Below the pieces are notes generated by a model. It saw only the letters and a list, made by a program, of their open reading frames with translations, was not told the DNA's origin and did not search any database. Positions 1-12,186 of a stretch of DNA of 64,000 bases are shown piece after piece. How positions within the stretch are numbered: the first letter of the stretch is position 1; every line of letters begins with the position of its first letter. The position numbers were made by a program, and so were the translations under genes. The DNA comes from Anthoceros angustus (Eukaryota > Streptophyta > Anthocerotopsida > Anthocerotales > Anthocerotaceae), in assembly GCA_010909165.1 (NCBI GenBank), contig MU008160.1, positions 744,001 through 808,000 on the forward strand, read 5' to 3'.

Positions 1-958
1 TCGCGCAACCTACCTTCTCTAGGGCGACGTGCCCAGCCTGCCCGTGCTCTATGCCCGCCGGCTTCGCCATGGCTCGCCCTTGTTATCACGCATTTACTAG
101 CTTGTTCTTCGTCATGAAGCTCAGCGAAACCGTGTTTGCTATGCGCCCGCGTTGTTTAGGCTCCATACATGGCCCTCCCCATCATTTCTAATTTCCTACT
201 CCTCATCGTAAGCATGAGAAGGAAACCTCCTACACCCCCCCTGTTTTGCGATTTTCTTCCTCCCCTTCCTCTTGCGTTCGTCCGCGACCAGCTTTGCCCT
301 TTCCATCGCATCCATCTCCCTTCCAGCCCTCTGCACGCACCCACGGCACATACATCGCAGCATGCCCTTCAGTACATGTGCAGCATATAGCGGTGTGCAC
401 AACGACCTTTCGAATTGCTTACCTTCCCCGCACTCCATCCTGTTTTCTTATGTACCTCTTGCCCACCATCTGCTCCTTCCGTCCTCGCTCCCGTATGCCT
501 GGTGCCTCGTCACACGGCCCCGCCGATGCCTCCACCGCGCCTCCCCGCTTCGCCTCCACCTTTGTCACAGGTGGCGAGCCTCCAAGGGGCCTACTGTGGA
601 GGTCCATGCTTTCAGCGTCGGAGTGTGCCATGTATGTGTTTGGCACGAAGTTTGGCACGCCCTCAATTTCGTCCGCTGCCTCATTCTCTGCGCCATCATA
701 TCTTGCTGCCATCACATGTATCCCTTTGCCATCCGCCTTTCTCCCTCCTCACGACCTTAGCAAGCCTCCTTAAACCTCCTCGGCTCCAGCAAGCCCCCAA
801 CTCCCACAATTACCCCCTCCTTCACTTCACAAGCACCCTTTGCCCCTACTTACTCATAAGCTCCCCCAGCTTCAACAAGCTCCCACCTCAGTTTGAAGCC
901 TCCTCGGTCCGTCGCCCCCACATCTGCTGCCATTAATTGCAACAAAACCCGTATTTTT
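1..958. other. pyrimidine-rich sequence, no gene recognised
   Basis: The plus strand of this stretch is very rich in C and T, which keeps several overlapping frames open on both strands. None of the translations shows a recognisable domain, and they are compositionally trivial (Pro/Ser/Leu/His on plus, Arg/Gly/Glu on minus). I see no gene here. The composition changes abruptly near 940-960 to AT-rich sequence. Confidence 0.5.
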
Positions 959-1071
959 AGGTGTATATTGGTTATTTGTTTTGTTGCCTTTTCACCTATT
1001 CAGTATCATATCATTCTGGCCTTCTCTTAGGAGTAAGGCTCTGGTTTCTAATAAAAGAGAGAACTAATAAC

Positions 1072-1950
1072 ATGAAACGTAAAGCTCAGAATTTCAAAAA
1101 GAAACCTCCGCAATTTATTGATGGCGGGCCCTCTTTGTCTTCCCGGGTTAATAAGGTTATCTTAGGAGCTAATTGTATTATTCCTTATCTTTTTCGTCAT
1201 TCTATTCATTTTCTGAAGCTAGGCTCCTTTATTAGCCTAGGCTTCTCTATTTTAACTATTCTTGTTTCTTTGTTCTTATCTCTTTTAAGTTATCTCTATG
1301 AAATAGAGAGACCCCTTAATTATTCGTTATATCTTATAAGAAAGCTTGCATATAAAATTGGAGGCTTTTTTCGTTCTTTATTTGGCTTTTCTCCTCCACC
1401 CAGCCCTTTTCTCAAGGCTTATAATCACTCTGTAGATTGGCTCGAGCTTGTTGCGGATCCCCTGCATGACCCCATGCTCTTGGTAAGATTTCTTTTATGT
1501 ATGTTCTTGTTGAAAGTTCTGTATACTTTTGTTTCAAGGATCCTTAGATTGGACCCTTTGTATTATCCTGTCCTTGCGCAGAATAAAGTGAAGTCCTTAG
1601 TGAGATTTCTTCTAGATACTATTCTAGAGTGGTTGCTCAAGCTTTGAAATTCTCTTGATGCCATAGTTTCTTGGATCCAAGAAGTTGATCCAGACTCTCC
1701 CAAGCCCTTTTCGCCACCATCAGGTGGACAAGGGATCCCAAATATAAAGGAGAGGTTAGTCCGATTAGAGCAAGACTCCCTCAAGCGAGAGCTTAACCTA
1801 AAAGGACTCATTGAAGAGTTGGCAGACACGAGGGAACAACTTCTCCAAACTCAATTAAAATTAGCCGAAACCAGGGGTGAACTTGCGAATGCAAAAGGAA
1901 CTCTTAAAGCTATCTATGCGGGACTACATAAATATGATCCTTGTTGCACG
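1072..1950 (+). CDS. AT-rich membrane/coiled-coil reading frame with one in-frame TGA; unidentified
   Basis: The frame is open from ATG 1072 (or from the TAG at 958) to a TGA at 1645-1647. It then continues in the same frame without another stop to about 1950. The first part is basic at its start and has two strongly hydrophobic segments (about 1219-1300 and 1471-1545), so it looks like an integral membrane protein. The part after the TGA, about 1720-1925, is rich in Leu, Glu, Lys and Gln in heptad-like spacing and probably forms a coiled coil. Codons favour A/T at the third position, unlike the neighbouring PPR genes. The open stretch ends at GAG|GTAAGC, a good 5' splice site, and this is also where the 2.07-kb tandem unit starts. 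I do not recognise the family. It could be an organelle-derived insert, a mobile ORF, an exon of a decayed nuclear gene, or a pseudogene with one nonsense mutation. Confidence 0.4.
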
Positions 1951-2270
1951 AGGTAAGCACTTGAATTCGTAGAAGCACTTCCTCGACAAACAACCAAGCA
2001 AAACAAATCTAATACGCATATATATAGGTGCAACAGGAGGGAGTAGCTCGCACATTGTGGCACAAACACACTCTCCCCACGAGAACAACACGCAAATTCC
2101 TCACACATCGCTTTCGGAGTCATAGTTTTGGCCTCCTCACATCACCTCAGCATCTAGAGGACAAGTTATGATCCGAGCTTGTCCTCAATGGAAGGGTCTA
2201 TATATAGTAGCCCTTGGCCGATATCGGCATATTCCTAAGATATCCTATTGGCATCAGCATATGCCGGAAA

Positions 2271-2418
2271 TATCCTAAAAATACACTATAATATGTAAGG
2301 AATATGCTAAAGCATATTACTTAAGCTTATCCACTTAGCTATTGTATCCTAAGAATACACTATAATATGCATGGAATATGCCTAAGCATATTACTTGAGC
2401 TTATCGACTTAGCTATTG
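2271..2418. repeat. 74-bp tandem repeat, two copies
   Basis: Two imperfect 74-bp units start at 2271 and 2345. Each begins TATCCTAA and ends CTTAGCTATTG. They lie in the AT-rich part of the 2.07-kb unit and are non-coding. Confidence 0.8.
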
Positions 2419-3754
2419 CTAACCATGTTTAATTAACACTAATCAATGCTTAATTAACATAAGCACGTGAGATTAATTAACACTAATTACTTAATTAAAG
2501 ATAAGTAATTAGATTAATTAATGCTAATCAAACACTAAACCCAAATGCAGAGATTAGTATCACACGGCATGACATCCTCCACATATGGGAAAGTAGTGAA
2601 ACCTGGATCTTTGAAGTGCAAGGTCTTACAAATTTTGTTCCGGGAGCTCAAATATCAGCAGTAAAACCTTCTAGAAAGGAGATATAAGGACCCACCACAA
2701 AGTGAACCGGGTCCCTCAAACTTTCTAAACGATCAAAAAGCATCTGATCAGGATCATCGGGAAGTTTCCATGTGCGGCTGTTGCTGACAGAATCTACACA
2801 TGAAAGCCTCACAAAGCTTCACCAGGGTGTGTACATATTCATGCATACATACCTTTGCGGCATCTACAACACTAGTGGTAAGTAGGCCCTTCCCTATCTA
2901 TCGCACCAGCTTCTTTTCTACCGCGACGAGGTCTCGTGTGGTCCAACCAACCACTAGCTTGTTCTCTTAGGCCGCTATGGGGCCTCCATCGACCTTGGGG
3001 CCCACTTAGTGCATTGTCCAATATGTGGACAACGATGTAGACACGATGCCGTCCGAGATGTCATGTTCTCGATGGCCAAGGAGAGCGGTTTCTTCCCTTT
3101 CAAGGAGCGGTAGTATACTATGCACGATGGCGCCTCTATCGAACCCACCTTTTTCTTGGCGTGGGGACGAGGTCTGGGCTATGACGTGGTTGTCATTGAT
3201 CCAACCGTAGATTCTCGTTAGTGACCATGTCATCATCAACCTCTAGGTTGAGCGGAAGGGAGCGCAACTAAGAAAATTTACAAGTACAAGCCCATGCAGC
3301 AAGGTCACATTTTCATCCCCATTGCCATTGCAACCCATGGGGCCTTGGGTAAGGTTTTTCTCATTTTATCAAGGAGTGCGCAAGGGCCTACCACAACGAC
3401 AGGGGCGGGGTTGGCCTCCCTTTCCAGTGTCGTGACATATTTTAGGCAAAGGGTTTCCATCCTTTGCAAGGCGATGGAAACCCTGCCACACCCCTCCTCC
3501 CTGCCCGGTATGGTGCCACGTTGTGGGTTGTCCCCTTTCGCCTCGGGGTAGATGGGATTTCCATCTCGTTCTTTTATAAAGTCCAGATTGGTATGTACAT
3601 TTCGAACGCAACCATATTTGCGTTCCAAATGTTGTGCTTTGGTGTCTTTCCCCATTGGTACCGCATTAAAACCGTCCCACTTTTATTCACGGTGGTGTGG
3701 TCGTAAACAGGATGTACCTGCCACAGTATGTATCTTCCGTCAGCGGTTCCTGAA

Positions 3755-4020
3755 ATGGCCACAGGATTGCCATCGGACCTGTTGTGGACCCAACAAAATG
3801 GTGTGTACAGGGATTCTACGAGGAGATCCCGCTCACCGCACCTCAGGAGTCAACTTCTGGCAAACCACCAAGCCTCCAGGTGCAGCAGTGTAAGGAGCCC
3901 AGCAGATTCACTTCCGAGAAAATTGTGGGTGGGGACGGATTTTCCAGCGATGGTCGTCAGGAGCAGGAAAACTTGTGGCAACAATTTTTCTGGACCCTAC
4001 CGTGTGGGACAACAGACGAG
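3755..4020 (+). pseudogene. PPR-1: truncated N-terminus of a DYW:KP PPR gene
   Basis: This starts at ATG 3755 with the cluster's N-terminal signature (the WTQQ motif, then a Ser/Arg-rich targeting-like stretch). It stops at the tandem joint at about 4020, just after the position of the conserved MWWDNRR block. There are no PPR motifs and no DYW domain. Two or more small deletions disrupt the frame. It is a fragment created by the 2.07-kb tandem duplication; the second unit runs on into PPR-2. Confidence 0.75.
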
Positions 4021-6089
4021 ATAAGCACTTGAATTGTAGAAGCACTTCCTCGACAAACAACCAAGCAAAACAAATCTAATACGCATATATATAGGTGCAA
4101 TGAGGAGTAGCTCGCATTGTGGCACAAACACACTCTCCCCACGAGAACAACACGCAAATTCCTCACACATCGCTTTCGGAGTCATAGTTTTGGCCTCCTC
4201 ACATCACCCTTGCATTGCATATCTAGAGGACAAGTTATGATCTGAGCTTGTCCTCAATGGAAGGGTCTATATATAGTAGCCCTTGGCCGATATCGGCATA
4301 TTCCTAAGATATCCTATTGGCATCAGCATATGCCGGAAATATCCTAAAAATACACTATAATATGCAAGGAATATGCTAAAGCATATTACTTAAGCTTATC
4401 CACTTAGCTATTGTATCCTAAGAATACACTATAATATGCATGGAATATGCCTAAGCATATTACTTGAGCTTATCGACTTAGCTATTGCTAACCATGTTTA
4501 ATTAACACTAATCAATGCTTAATTAACATAAGCACGTGAGATTAATTAACACTAATTACTTAATTAAAGATAAGTAATTAGATTAATTAATGCTAATCAA
4601 ACACTAAACCCAAATGCGAGATTAGTATCACACGGCATGACATCCTCCACATATGGGAAAGTAGTGAAACTCGATCTTTGAAGTGCAAGGTCTTACAAAT
4701 TTTGTTCCGGAGCTCAAATATCGAAGAAACCTTCTAGAAAGGAGATATAAGGACCCACCACAAAGTGAACTGGTCCCTCAAACTTTCTAAACGATCAAAA
4801 AGCATCGATCGGGATCATCGGGAAGTTTCCACGGTCATTTCGAATCTACACATGAAAGCCTCACAAAGCTTCACCAGGGTGTGTACATATTCATGCATAC
4901 ATACCTTTGCGGCATCTACAACACTAGTGGTAAGTAGGCCCTTCCCTATCTATCGCACCAGCTTCTTTTTCTACCGCGACGAGGTCTCGTGTGGGTCTGG
5001 TCCAACCACTAGCTTGTTCTCTTAGGCCGCTATGGGGCCTCCATCGACGACCTTGGGGCCCACTTAGTGCATTGTCCAATATGTGGACAACGAATTGCTA
5101 GACACGATGCCGTCCGAGATGTCATGTTCTCGATGGCCAAGGAGAGCGGTTTCTTCCCTTTCAAGGAGCGGTAGTATACTATGCACGATGGCGTCTCTAT
5201 CAGAACTGACCTTTTCTTGACGTGGGGGGACGAGGTCTCGGTTGCGACGTGGTTGTCATTGATCCAACCAGAGATTCTGTTAGTGACCATGTCATCATCA
5301 ACCCTCTAGGTTGAGCGGCGGAAGGGAGCGCAACTAAGAAAATTTACAAGTACAAGCCCATGCAGCAAGGTCACATTTTCATCCCCATTGCCATTGCAAC
5401 CCATGGGGCCTTGGGTAAGGTTTTTTCTCATTTTATCAAGGAGTGCGCAAGGGCCTACCACAACGACAGGGGCGGGGTTGGCCTCCCCCTTTCCAGTGTC
5501 GTGACATATTTTAGGCAAAGGGTTTCCATCCTTTGCAAGGCGATGGAAACCCTTGCCACACCCCCTCCTCCCCTGCCCGGTATGGTGCCACGTTGTGGGT
5601 TGTCCCCTTTCGCCTCGGGGTAGATGGGATTTCCCATCTCGTTCTTTTTATAAAGTCCAGATTGGTATGTACATTTCGAACGCAACCATATTTGCGTTCC
5701 AAATGTTGTGCTTTGGTGTCTTTCCCCATTGGTACCGCATTAAAAACCGTCCCACTTTTATTCACGGTGGTGTGGTCGTAAACAGGATGTACCTGCCACA
5801 GTATGTATCTTCCGTCAGCGGTTCCTGAAATGGCCACAGGATTGCCATCGGACCCGTTGTGGACCCAACAAAATGGTGTGTGTACAGGGATTCTACGAGG
5901 AGATCCCGCTCACCGCACCTCAGGGAGTCAACTTCTGGCAAACCACCAAGCCTCCAGGTGCAGCAGTGTAAGGAGCCCAGCAGATTCACTTCCGAGAAAA
6001 ATTGTGGGTGGGGACGGATTTTCCAGCGATGGTCGTCGCCAGGAGCAGGAAAACTTGTGGCAACAATTTTTCCTGGACCCTACCGTGTG
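4021..6089. repeat. 2.07-kb tandem unit, copy B
   Basis: This is the second copy of 1951-4020, matching over its full length. Here the PPR N-terminus continues past the joint into a longer gene remnant (PPR-2), so copy B keeps the ancestral junction and copy A the duplicated one. Confidence 0.8.
4340..4487. repeat. 74-bp tandem repeat, two copies (second unit)
   Basis: Units start at 4340 and 4414, equivalent to 2271-2418 in copy A. The period is unchanged, so the 74-bp duplication predates the 2.07-kb one. Confidence 0.8.
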
Positions 6090-7087
6090 GTGGGACAACA
6101 GACGAGATAAGAAAACCTCCCGTTCGCCTGACTTCTGGCGTAAGGGGTCCGGCGAGGTCCTGTGGTTAAGCAGCATGTTTAAGCCAGCTTGGGTTGATGA
6201 GCAGCTGGTTTCCTTGGATACGCAGATGGGTAATGGTGCCTTTCCTTCCAAGTGGAGCTCTCCGGATAAGCCTGAACCTGGGAGGCGTGCAGGATCGGAA
6301 ATGGGCGTCATAACGGCTGGAACCGTGAGCATGTTTTGTCAGAAGGGGAAGCTTTCTGAGGCCGTTGGAGCCCTGGAATCTCTGGCGCACACAGACTCTA
6401 CTATTTCTCAGTCTCTGTTTTACACTGTGCTCAAACTGTGTACAGCTAAGAAGGATGTGGTTCTGGGCCGACGAGTTCATGATCTCACAGTGAAGCTTGG
6501 GCACGAGTCGAATTCATACTTGGGGAACCATATTTTGCGAATGTATGCATTTGGTGGTAGGCTGCAGGAGGCCATGGATGTGTTCACCAGGGTAGGCAAA
6601 CCAAATGTCTTCATGTGGTTTTCCATAATCTCTGCACATGCTAAGCACGGGAGACCTAATGAGGCCATACAACTGTACCATGAGATGCGTAGGTCAGGAG
6701 AAGGTGAATCATGCTCATTGTAGCTGCCCTTCAGGCTTGCGCCGACTTGGAATCTGGCAGTGCTGCTGTGATGTGCACAGTGGCATTCCTACTAACTTGT
6801 TTGTTGGCAACTGCCTGGTGGACATGTATGCAAAATGTGGTGAACTGAAAGATGCACGCCAGGTTTTTGACATGGCCACAAAGGATGTGGTGACATGGAC
6901 GCTATGCAGGTGCTTATGGCGCAGCATGAGGCGCTTGTTGTGTGGACAAATGGAGCAGGAGGGCCTGATTGTGGCTGACCATGTTACTTTTGCTTGCCTT
7001 CTGAAGCGCTGCCTTACAGAAGGGCAGGCAGGCACTCACACAGATTGTGGAAAGAGGACTGCTGGATAACGTACTGGTGGGCAACTG
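5830..7087 (+). pseudogene. PPR-2: DYW:KP-type PPR gene truncated after one PLS triad
   Basis: From ATG 5830 this copy keeps the N-terminal region (frame open from about 6090 to 6723), with the WRKGSGEVLW and PAWVDEQLVSLD blocks, the first L-S motif pair and the first P motif. Frameshifts near 6700 and 6890 then disrupt it. The sequence ends at about 7087, inside the second triad. It is joined there to DNA matching the 5' flank seen at 3033 and 5101, so the rest of the PPR tract, the E motifs and the DYW domain are absent. Function was presumably organelle RNA binding and editing, as for PPR-9. The missing catalytic domain makes this a clear pseudogene regardless of sequencing accuracy. Confidence 0.85.
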
Positions 7088-7785
7088 CCTGTTAGACACG
7101 ATGTCCCGAGATGTCATGTTCTCGATGGCCAAGGAGAGCCGTTTCTTCCCTTTCAAGGAGCGGTAGTATACTATGCACGGCGCCTCTATCGAATCGACCT
7201 TTTCGACGGGGGGACGAGGTCTCGCTATGACGTGGTTGTCATTGATCCAACCAGATTCTCGTTAGTGACCATGTCATCATCAACCTCTAGGTTGAGCGCG
7301 AAGGGAGCGCAACTAAGAAAATTTACAGCACAAGCCCATGCGAAGGTCACATTTTCATCCCCATTGCCATTGCAACCCATGGGGCCTTGCAAGGTTTTTT
7401 CATTTTATCAAGGAGTGCAAGGGCTCACCACAACGACAGGGGCGGGGTTGGCCTCCCTTCCAGTGTCGTGACATATTTTAGGCAAAGGGTTTCCATCCTT
7501 TGCAAGGATGGAAACCCTGCCACACCCCTCCTCCCTGCCCGGTATGGTGCCACGTTGTGGGTTGTCCCCTTTCGCCTCGGGGTAGATGGGATTTCATCTC
7601 GTTCTTTTATAAAGTCCAGATTGGTATACATTTCGAACGCAACCATATTTGCGTTCCAAATGTTGTGCTTTGGTGTCTTTCCCCATTGGTACCGCATTAA
7701 AACCGTCCCACTTTTATTCACGGTGGTGTGGTCGTAAACAGGATGTACCTGCCACAGTATGTATTCTTCCGTCATGGTTCCTGAA
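7088..7785. repeat. third partial copy of the 5'-flank repeat
   Basis: This matches 3033-3754 and 5101-5829, with further small deletions, and leads directly into the next PPR start codon at 7786. It shows that the 5' flank and gene start move together as a duplication unit. Confidence 0.8.
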
Positions 7786-10334
7786 ATGGCCATGTGGATT
7801 GCCATCGGACCCGTTGTGGACCCAACAAAATGGTGTGTGTACAGGGATTCTACGAGGAGATCCTGCTCACTCACCTCAGGAGTCAACTTGGGCAAACCAC
7901 CAAGCCCAGGTGCAGCAGTGTAAGGAGCCCAGCACTTCCACTGAGAAAAATTGTGGGTGGGGACGGATTTTCCAGCGATGGTCGTCGCCAGGAGCAGGAG
8001 CACTTGTGGCAACAATTTTTCTGGACCCTACCATGTGGTGGGACAACAGACGAGATAAGAAGAGCTCCCGTTCGCCTGACTTCCGGCGTAAGGGTCCGGC
8101 GAGGTCCTGTGGTTAAACAGCATGTTTAAGCCAGCTTGGGTTGATGAGCAGCTCGTTTCTTGGATATGCAGATGGGTCATGGTGCCTCTCCTTCCAAGTC
8201 GAGCTCCGGATAAGCCTGAACCTGGCAGGCGTGCAGGATCGGAAATGGGCGTCGTAACGGCTGGAACCGTGAGCATGTTATGTCAGCAGGGAAGCTTTCT
8301 GAGGCCGTTGGAGCCCTGGAATCTCTGGCGCAGACAGACTCTTTATTTCTCAGTCTCTGTTTTACACTGTGCTAAACTGTGTACAGCTAAGAAGGATTTG
8401 GTTGTGGGGCGACGAGTTCATGATCTCACTGTCAAACTTGGGTACGAGTCGAATGCATACTTGGGGAACCATATCTTGCGCATGTATGCATGTGGTAGGC
8501 TGCAGGAGGCCATGGATGTGTTCACCAGGGTGGCAAACCAGATGTCTTCATGTGGTTTCCATAATCTCTGCACATGCTAAGCATGGGAAACCTAATGAGG
8601 CCATACAACTGTACCATGAGATGCGTAGGTCAGGAGTGAAGGGATGCTCACGTCTTTGTAGCTGCCCTTCAAGCTTGTGCATTGCCGCCGACTTGGAATC
8701 TGGCAGAAAAGTGCACTGTGATGTGTTGCACAGTGGCATTCCTACAACTTGTTTGTTGGCAACTGCCTGGTGGACATGTATGCAAAATGTGGTGAACTGA
8801 AAGATGCACGCCAGGTTTTTGACAGCATGCCACAAAGGATGTGGTGACATGGAATGCCCTGATTGCTGGGTATGTACAGCAAGGGCTCATGAGAGGCGCT
8901 TGTTGTGTATGGACAAATGGAGCAGGAGGGCCTGATTTTGGCTGACCATGTTACTTTTGCTTGCCTTCTGAAGGCCTGTGCAAGCACTGGTGCCTTACAG
9001 AAGGGCAGGCAGCTGCACTCACAGATTGTGAAAGAGGACTGCTGGATAACGTACTGGTGGGCACCTGCCTGGTGGACATGTATGCAAAATGTGGTGAACT
9101 GGAAGATGCACGCCAGGTTTTTGACAGCATGGCACAAAGGATGTGGTGACATGGAATGCCCTGATTGCTGGGTATGCACAGCAAGGACTCGCCAAGAGGC
9201 GCTTGTTCTGTGTATGGACAAATGGAGGAGGGCCTCATTTTGGCTGACCATGTTACTTTTGCTTGCCTTCTGAAGGCCTGTGCAAGCACTGGTGCCTTAC
9301 AGAAAGGCAGGCAGCTGCATTCACAGATCGTGGAAAGAGGACTGCTGTATGACGTAGTGTTGGGCAGCTCCCTGGTGGACATGTATGCAAAATGTGGTGA
9401 AGTGAAAGATGCACGCCAGGTTTTTGACAGCATGGCCACAAAGGATGTGGTGATATGGAATGCCCTGATATCTGGGTATGGTAATTGTGATGAAGGTCAG
9501 AAGGCACTAGCTTGTTTTGAGGAGATGTTAGGTGCGGGTATTCAGCCTGATGATGCTACTTTACTTGCCTTTTAGTAGCATGCAGTCATGAGGACTGGTC
9601 CACGAGGGTCGGCACTTTGATTCCATGGCTGAACAGCATGGCATCAAACCTACTATTGAGCATTACATTGCATGATTGATCTTCTGTGCTGCAGGCCATT
9701 TAGATGAGGCAGAGAAGATGCTATTATCATGTGAGGCCAAAGTAATGTTGTGGCTTGACGTCTTTGTTGAATGCCTGCAAAAGTCACGGGGATATAGAGA
9801 GGGCGATGTGGTGTTTTGAAAGCATTGTTAGGCTGGACCTCAGGAGGCGTCTGCGTATGTGCTCATGGCCAATGCCTATGCAGATGCAGGTAGGTGGACC
9901 GATGTAGACAGGATTGAAACACAGAGAAGGTAGCAGGAGCTAACAAGAAACCTGCAGTGGCGACCATTGAGGTGAATAAGCAGGTACATAGATTTGTGGT
10001 GGGAGAAAGAGAGAGGATATTGTGCGGTGAGAGCACGAATGCACGTCTGAAGCAGGAAGGAGGCCACGTACCTCACACAAGTTGGTGTTGAAGCCACTGT
10101 GTGAGAAGGAAAAGGAAGATGCTTTGTGGGCATGCTGAGAAGCTAGCTCTGGCGTTTGGTCTCTTGAACACTGAGTGGGACACCTCTGGTGGTAACGAAG
10201 AATCTACGCATGTGCAGTGACTGCCACAGTTCCACGGAGATCATGTCAAGGCTTGAACAAAGAGACATTGTTGTAAGGGATGGGTACCGTGTGCATCGAT
10301 TCGCAGCTGTGTAAGTTGTAAGGGTCGACCATGA
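7786..10334 (+). pseudogene. PPR-3: full-length DYW:KP PPR copy with many frameshifts
   Basis: This copy runs from ATG 7786 to a TGA at 10332-10334. All parts can be followed across frames: N-terminal block, L-S pair, three 102-codon PLS triads (S motifs near 8770, 9070 and 9375), P2-L2-S2, E1, E2, the KPAVA box near 9950, the HAE motif near 10135 and the terminal region with the GRP end. At least ten small deletions break the frame. The terminal part reads AAGTTGTAAGG where intact copies have one more small codon block. If the deletions are real it is dead; if they are assembly errors it could encode a protein of PPR-9 size. Confidence 0.85.
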
Positions 10335-12183
10335 GAATGAGATCTTGCCAGAATGCAGAATACCTTTCTTCAGAGGTGCGTGCTTGCTCAGGCCATCCTG
10401 TTGAAACTGAGAGGGCATACAGGTCGCTGAGAGGGCAACACAGGTCTTATAATGGATCCTCACCTTGACTGAACGGAATTGAATGGTCTCCTCGTGCAGA
10501 TAACTGTTGTGGAGAAGGCTTGAACTGAGAGAGCAGCCATTGTGAAGTTCACTGAGATGTTGGGAGATCTGAGTGAAGGAGGGATGTTTATCAGCAGGAG
10601 AAATCTGGCGAGGCCTGGCATCTGCAGGGGTTCTGTAAGGAAGGCCTGAGCCTGTTGTGCCTAGCCATGGAGTATGTTGGGAAAAGAGTGCCGAAAGGAA
10701 CACTTTGAAAGTTCCAATCTGAACCTCTGCAGCATGTGTCACCAGAGCGACCCTAAACCAGCAAGAATTGGTGTGCAGAGGTGTGCCATCAATGTTAAGG
10801 TCTACCAGCCTCGTCTTATCCATGGAGATATGGATGGGGTGGATATGGATTGAACCCATGGATGGGTCCATGTGAGCGGCCCCGTCTCTGCAAGGGAGAG
10901 GGAAGGATGAACGAGAACAAAACACGAAGGGTCATATAGAAAGGGCGATTTGGTGTTTTGAAAGCATTGAAGCTGGACCTCAGGCGTCTGTATGTGCTCA
11001 TGGCCAATGCCTACGCAGATGCAGGTAGGTGGACCGATGTACAGGATTGAAACACAGAGAATGGTAGCAGGAGCTAACAAGAAACCTGCAGTGGCGACCA
11101 TTGAGGTGAATAAGCAGGTTCATAGATTTGTGGTGGGAGAAAGAAGAGAGGACATTGTGCAAGGTAGAGCAATGCACGTCTGAAGCAGGAAGGAGGCCGT
11201 ACCACACAAGTTGGTGCTGAAGCCACTGTGTGAGAAGGAAAAGGAAGATGCCCTTTGTGGGCATGCTGAGAAGCTAGCTCTGGCGTTTGGTTTGCTGAAC
11301 ACTCCGAGTGGGACACCTCTGGTGGTAACGAAGAATCTACGCATGTGCAGTGACTGCCACAGTTCCACAGAGATCATGTCAAGGCTTGAACAAAGAGACA
11401 TTGTTGTACGGGATGGGTACCGTGTGCATCGGTTCGCAAATGGTTGTTGCAATTGTAAGGGTAGACCATGAGAAGGGAGATCTTGCCCATGTTTAGTTGC
11501 CTACGTCAGGGAATATCCCTTTCTTCTGAGAGGTGCGTATGCTTGCGTCAGGCCATCCCTGTTGAAACTGAGAGGGCAACACAGGTCGCTGAGAGGGCAA
11601 CACAGGTCTTATAATGGATCCTCACTCCTTTTTGACTGAACAACGGAATTGAATGTGTCTCCTCGTGCAGATAACTGCTGTGAGGATATGGCTGCTTTTG
11701 AACTGAGAGAGCAGCCATTGTGAAGTTCACATCCTGAGATGTTTGAGGAAGAGATCTGAGTGAAGGGAGGGGATGCTTCATGGCATGTGAGAACCCTCTG
11801 GCGAGGCCCTCGGGTATCTGCATTATGCATGTTCATGTAAGGAATCTGGCCTGCAGCCTCCGTTGTGCCTACGCCGTATGGAGTATGTTGGGAAAAGAGT
11901 GCCGAAAGGAACACTTTTGAAAGTTCCAATCTGAAACCTCTGCAGGCTCCGCGTGTCGGGACTAGAGCCGGACCCTAAAACTCGTCAAGTATGAATTGGT
12001 GCGTGTGTGCAGAGGTGTGGCCATCACCCCCACCCCGTTAACCGGTCTACCCAGCCTCGTCTTATCCATGGAGATATGGATGGGGCGGATATGGATTGAA
12101 TCTCCATGGATGGGTCGTGCATGCGAGCCGGCCCCCGTCTCCGTAAAGGGAGAGGGAAGGATGAACGAGAACAAAACACGGAA
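9788..12183. repeat. tandem duplication of PPR 3' end plus 3' flank (event A)
   Basis: The segment from the E1 motif of PPR-3 (about 9788) to about 10928 is repeated from about 10929 to 12183. The copies share the DYW 3' end and about 0.6-0.7 kb of 3' flank, including a matching block ending in GAGAACAAAACAC. The joint lies in a few bases around AGGG. The second copy is less deleted than the first. Confidence 0.75.
10931..11471 (+). pseudogene. PPR-4: isolated E/DYW:KP 3' fragment
   Basis: This is only the 3' part of a PPR gene: the end of E1, E2 with GANKKPAVATIEV, and the DYW:KP domain. The last 86 codons (11211-11471) are open and contain HAE, CSDCH and the terminal CCNCKGRP. No PPR motifs or start codon precede it; it is the second copy in tandem duplication A. 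Upstream codons are shifted by small deletions near 11160-11205. It cannot make an editing factor alone, but it keeps an intact zinc-binding and catalytic core. Confidence 0.85.
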
Positions 12184-12186
12184 GGG

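Larger units (their letters stand above)
1951..4020. repeat. 2.07-kb tandem unit, copy A
   Basis: This segment is repeated almost completely at 4021-6089. It contains a possible LTR-like end (TATA-like run near 2024, read from the minus strand), an AT-rich stretch with TTAATTAA words, a GC-richer stretch at 2860-3740, and the first 265 bp of a PPR N-terminus. The copies differ mainly by small deletions. Both joints fall at GAG(A/G)TAAG. Confidence 0.8.

Noticed and set aside
156-936. Overlapping long frames on both strands in the first kilobase
   Set aside because: C/T-rich composition removes stop codons; no domain, no consistent start and no frame preference.
1945-2145. A complete solo LTR (TG...CA with a TATA-like run, minus orientation)
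   Set aside because: The ends differ between the two tandem copies and no target-site duplication is visible; the boundary is explained by the tandem joint.
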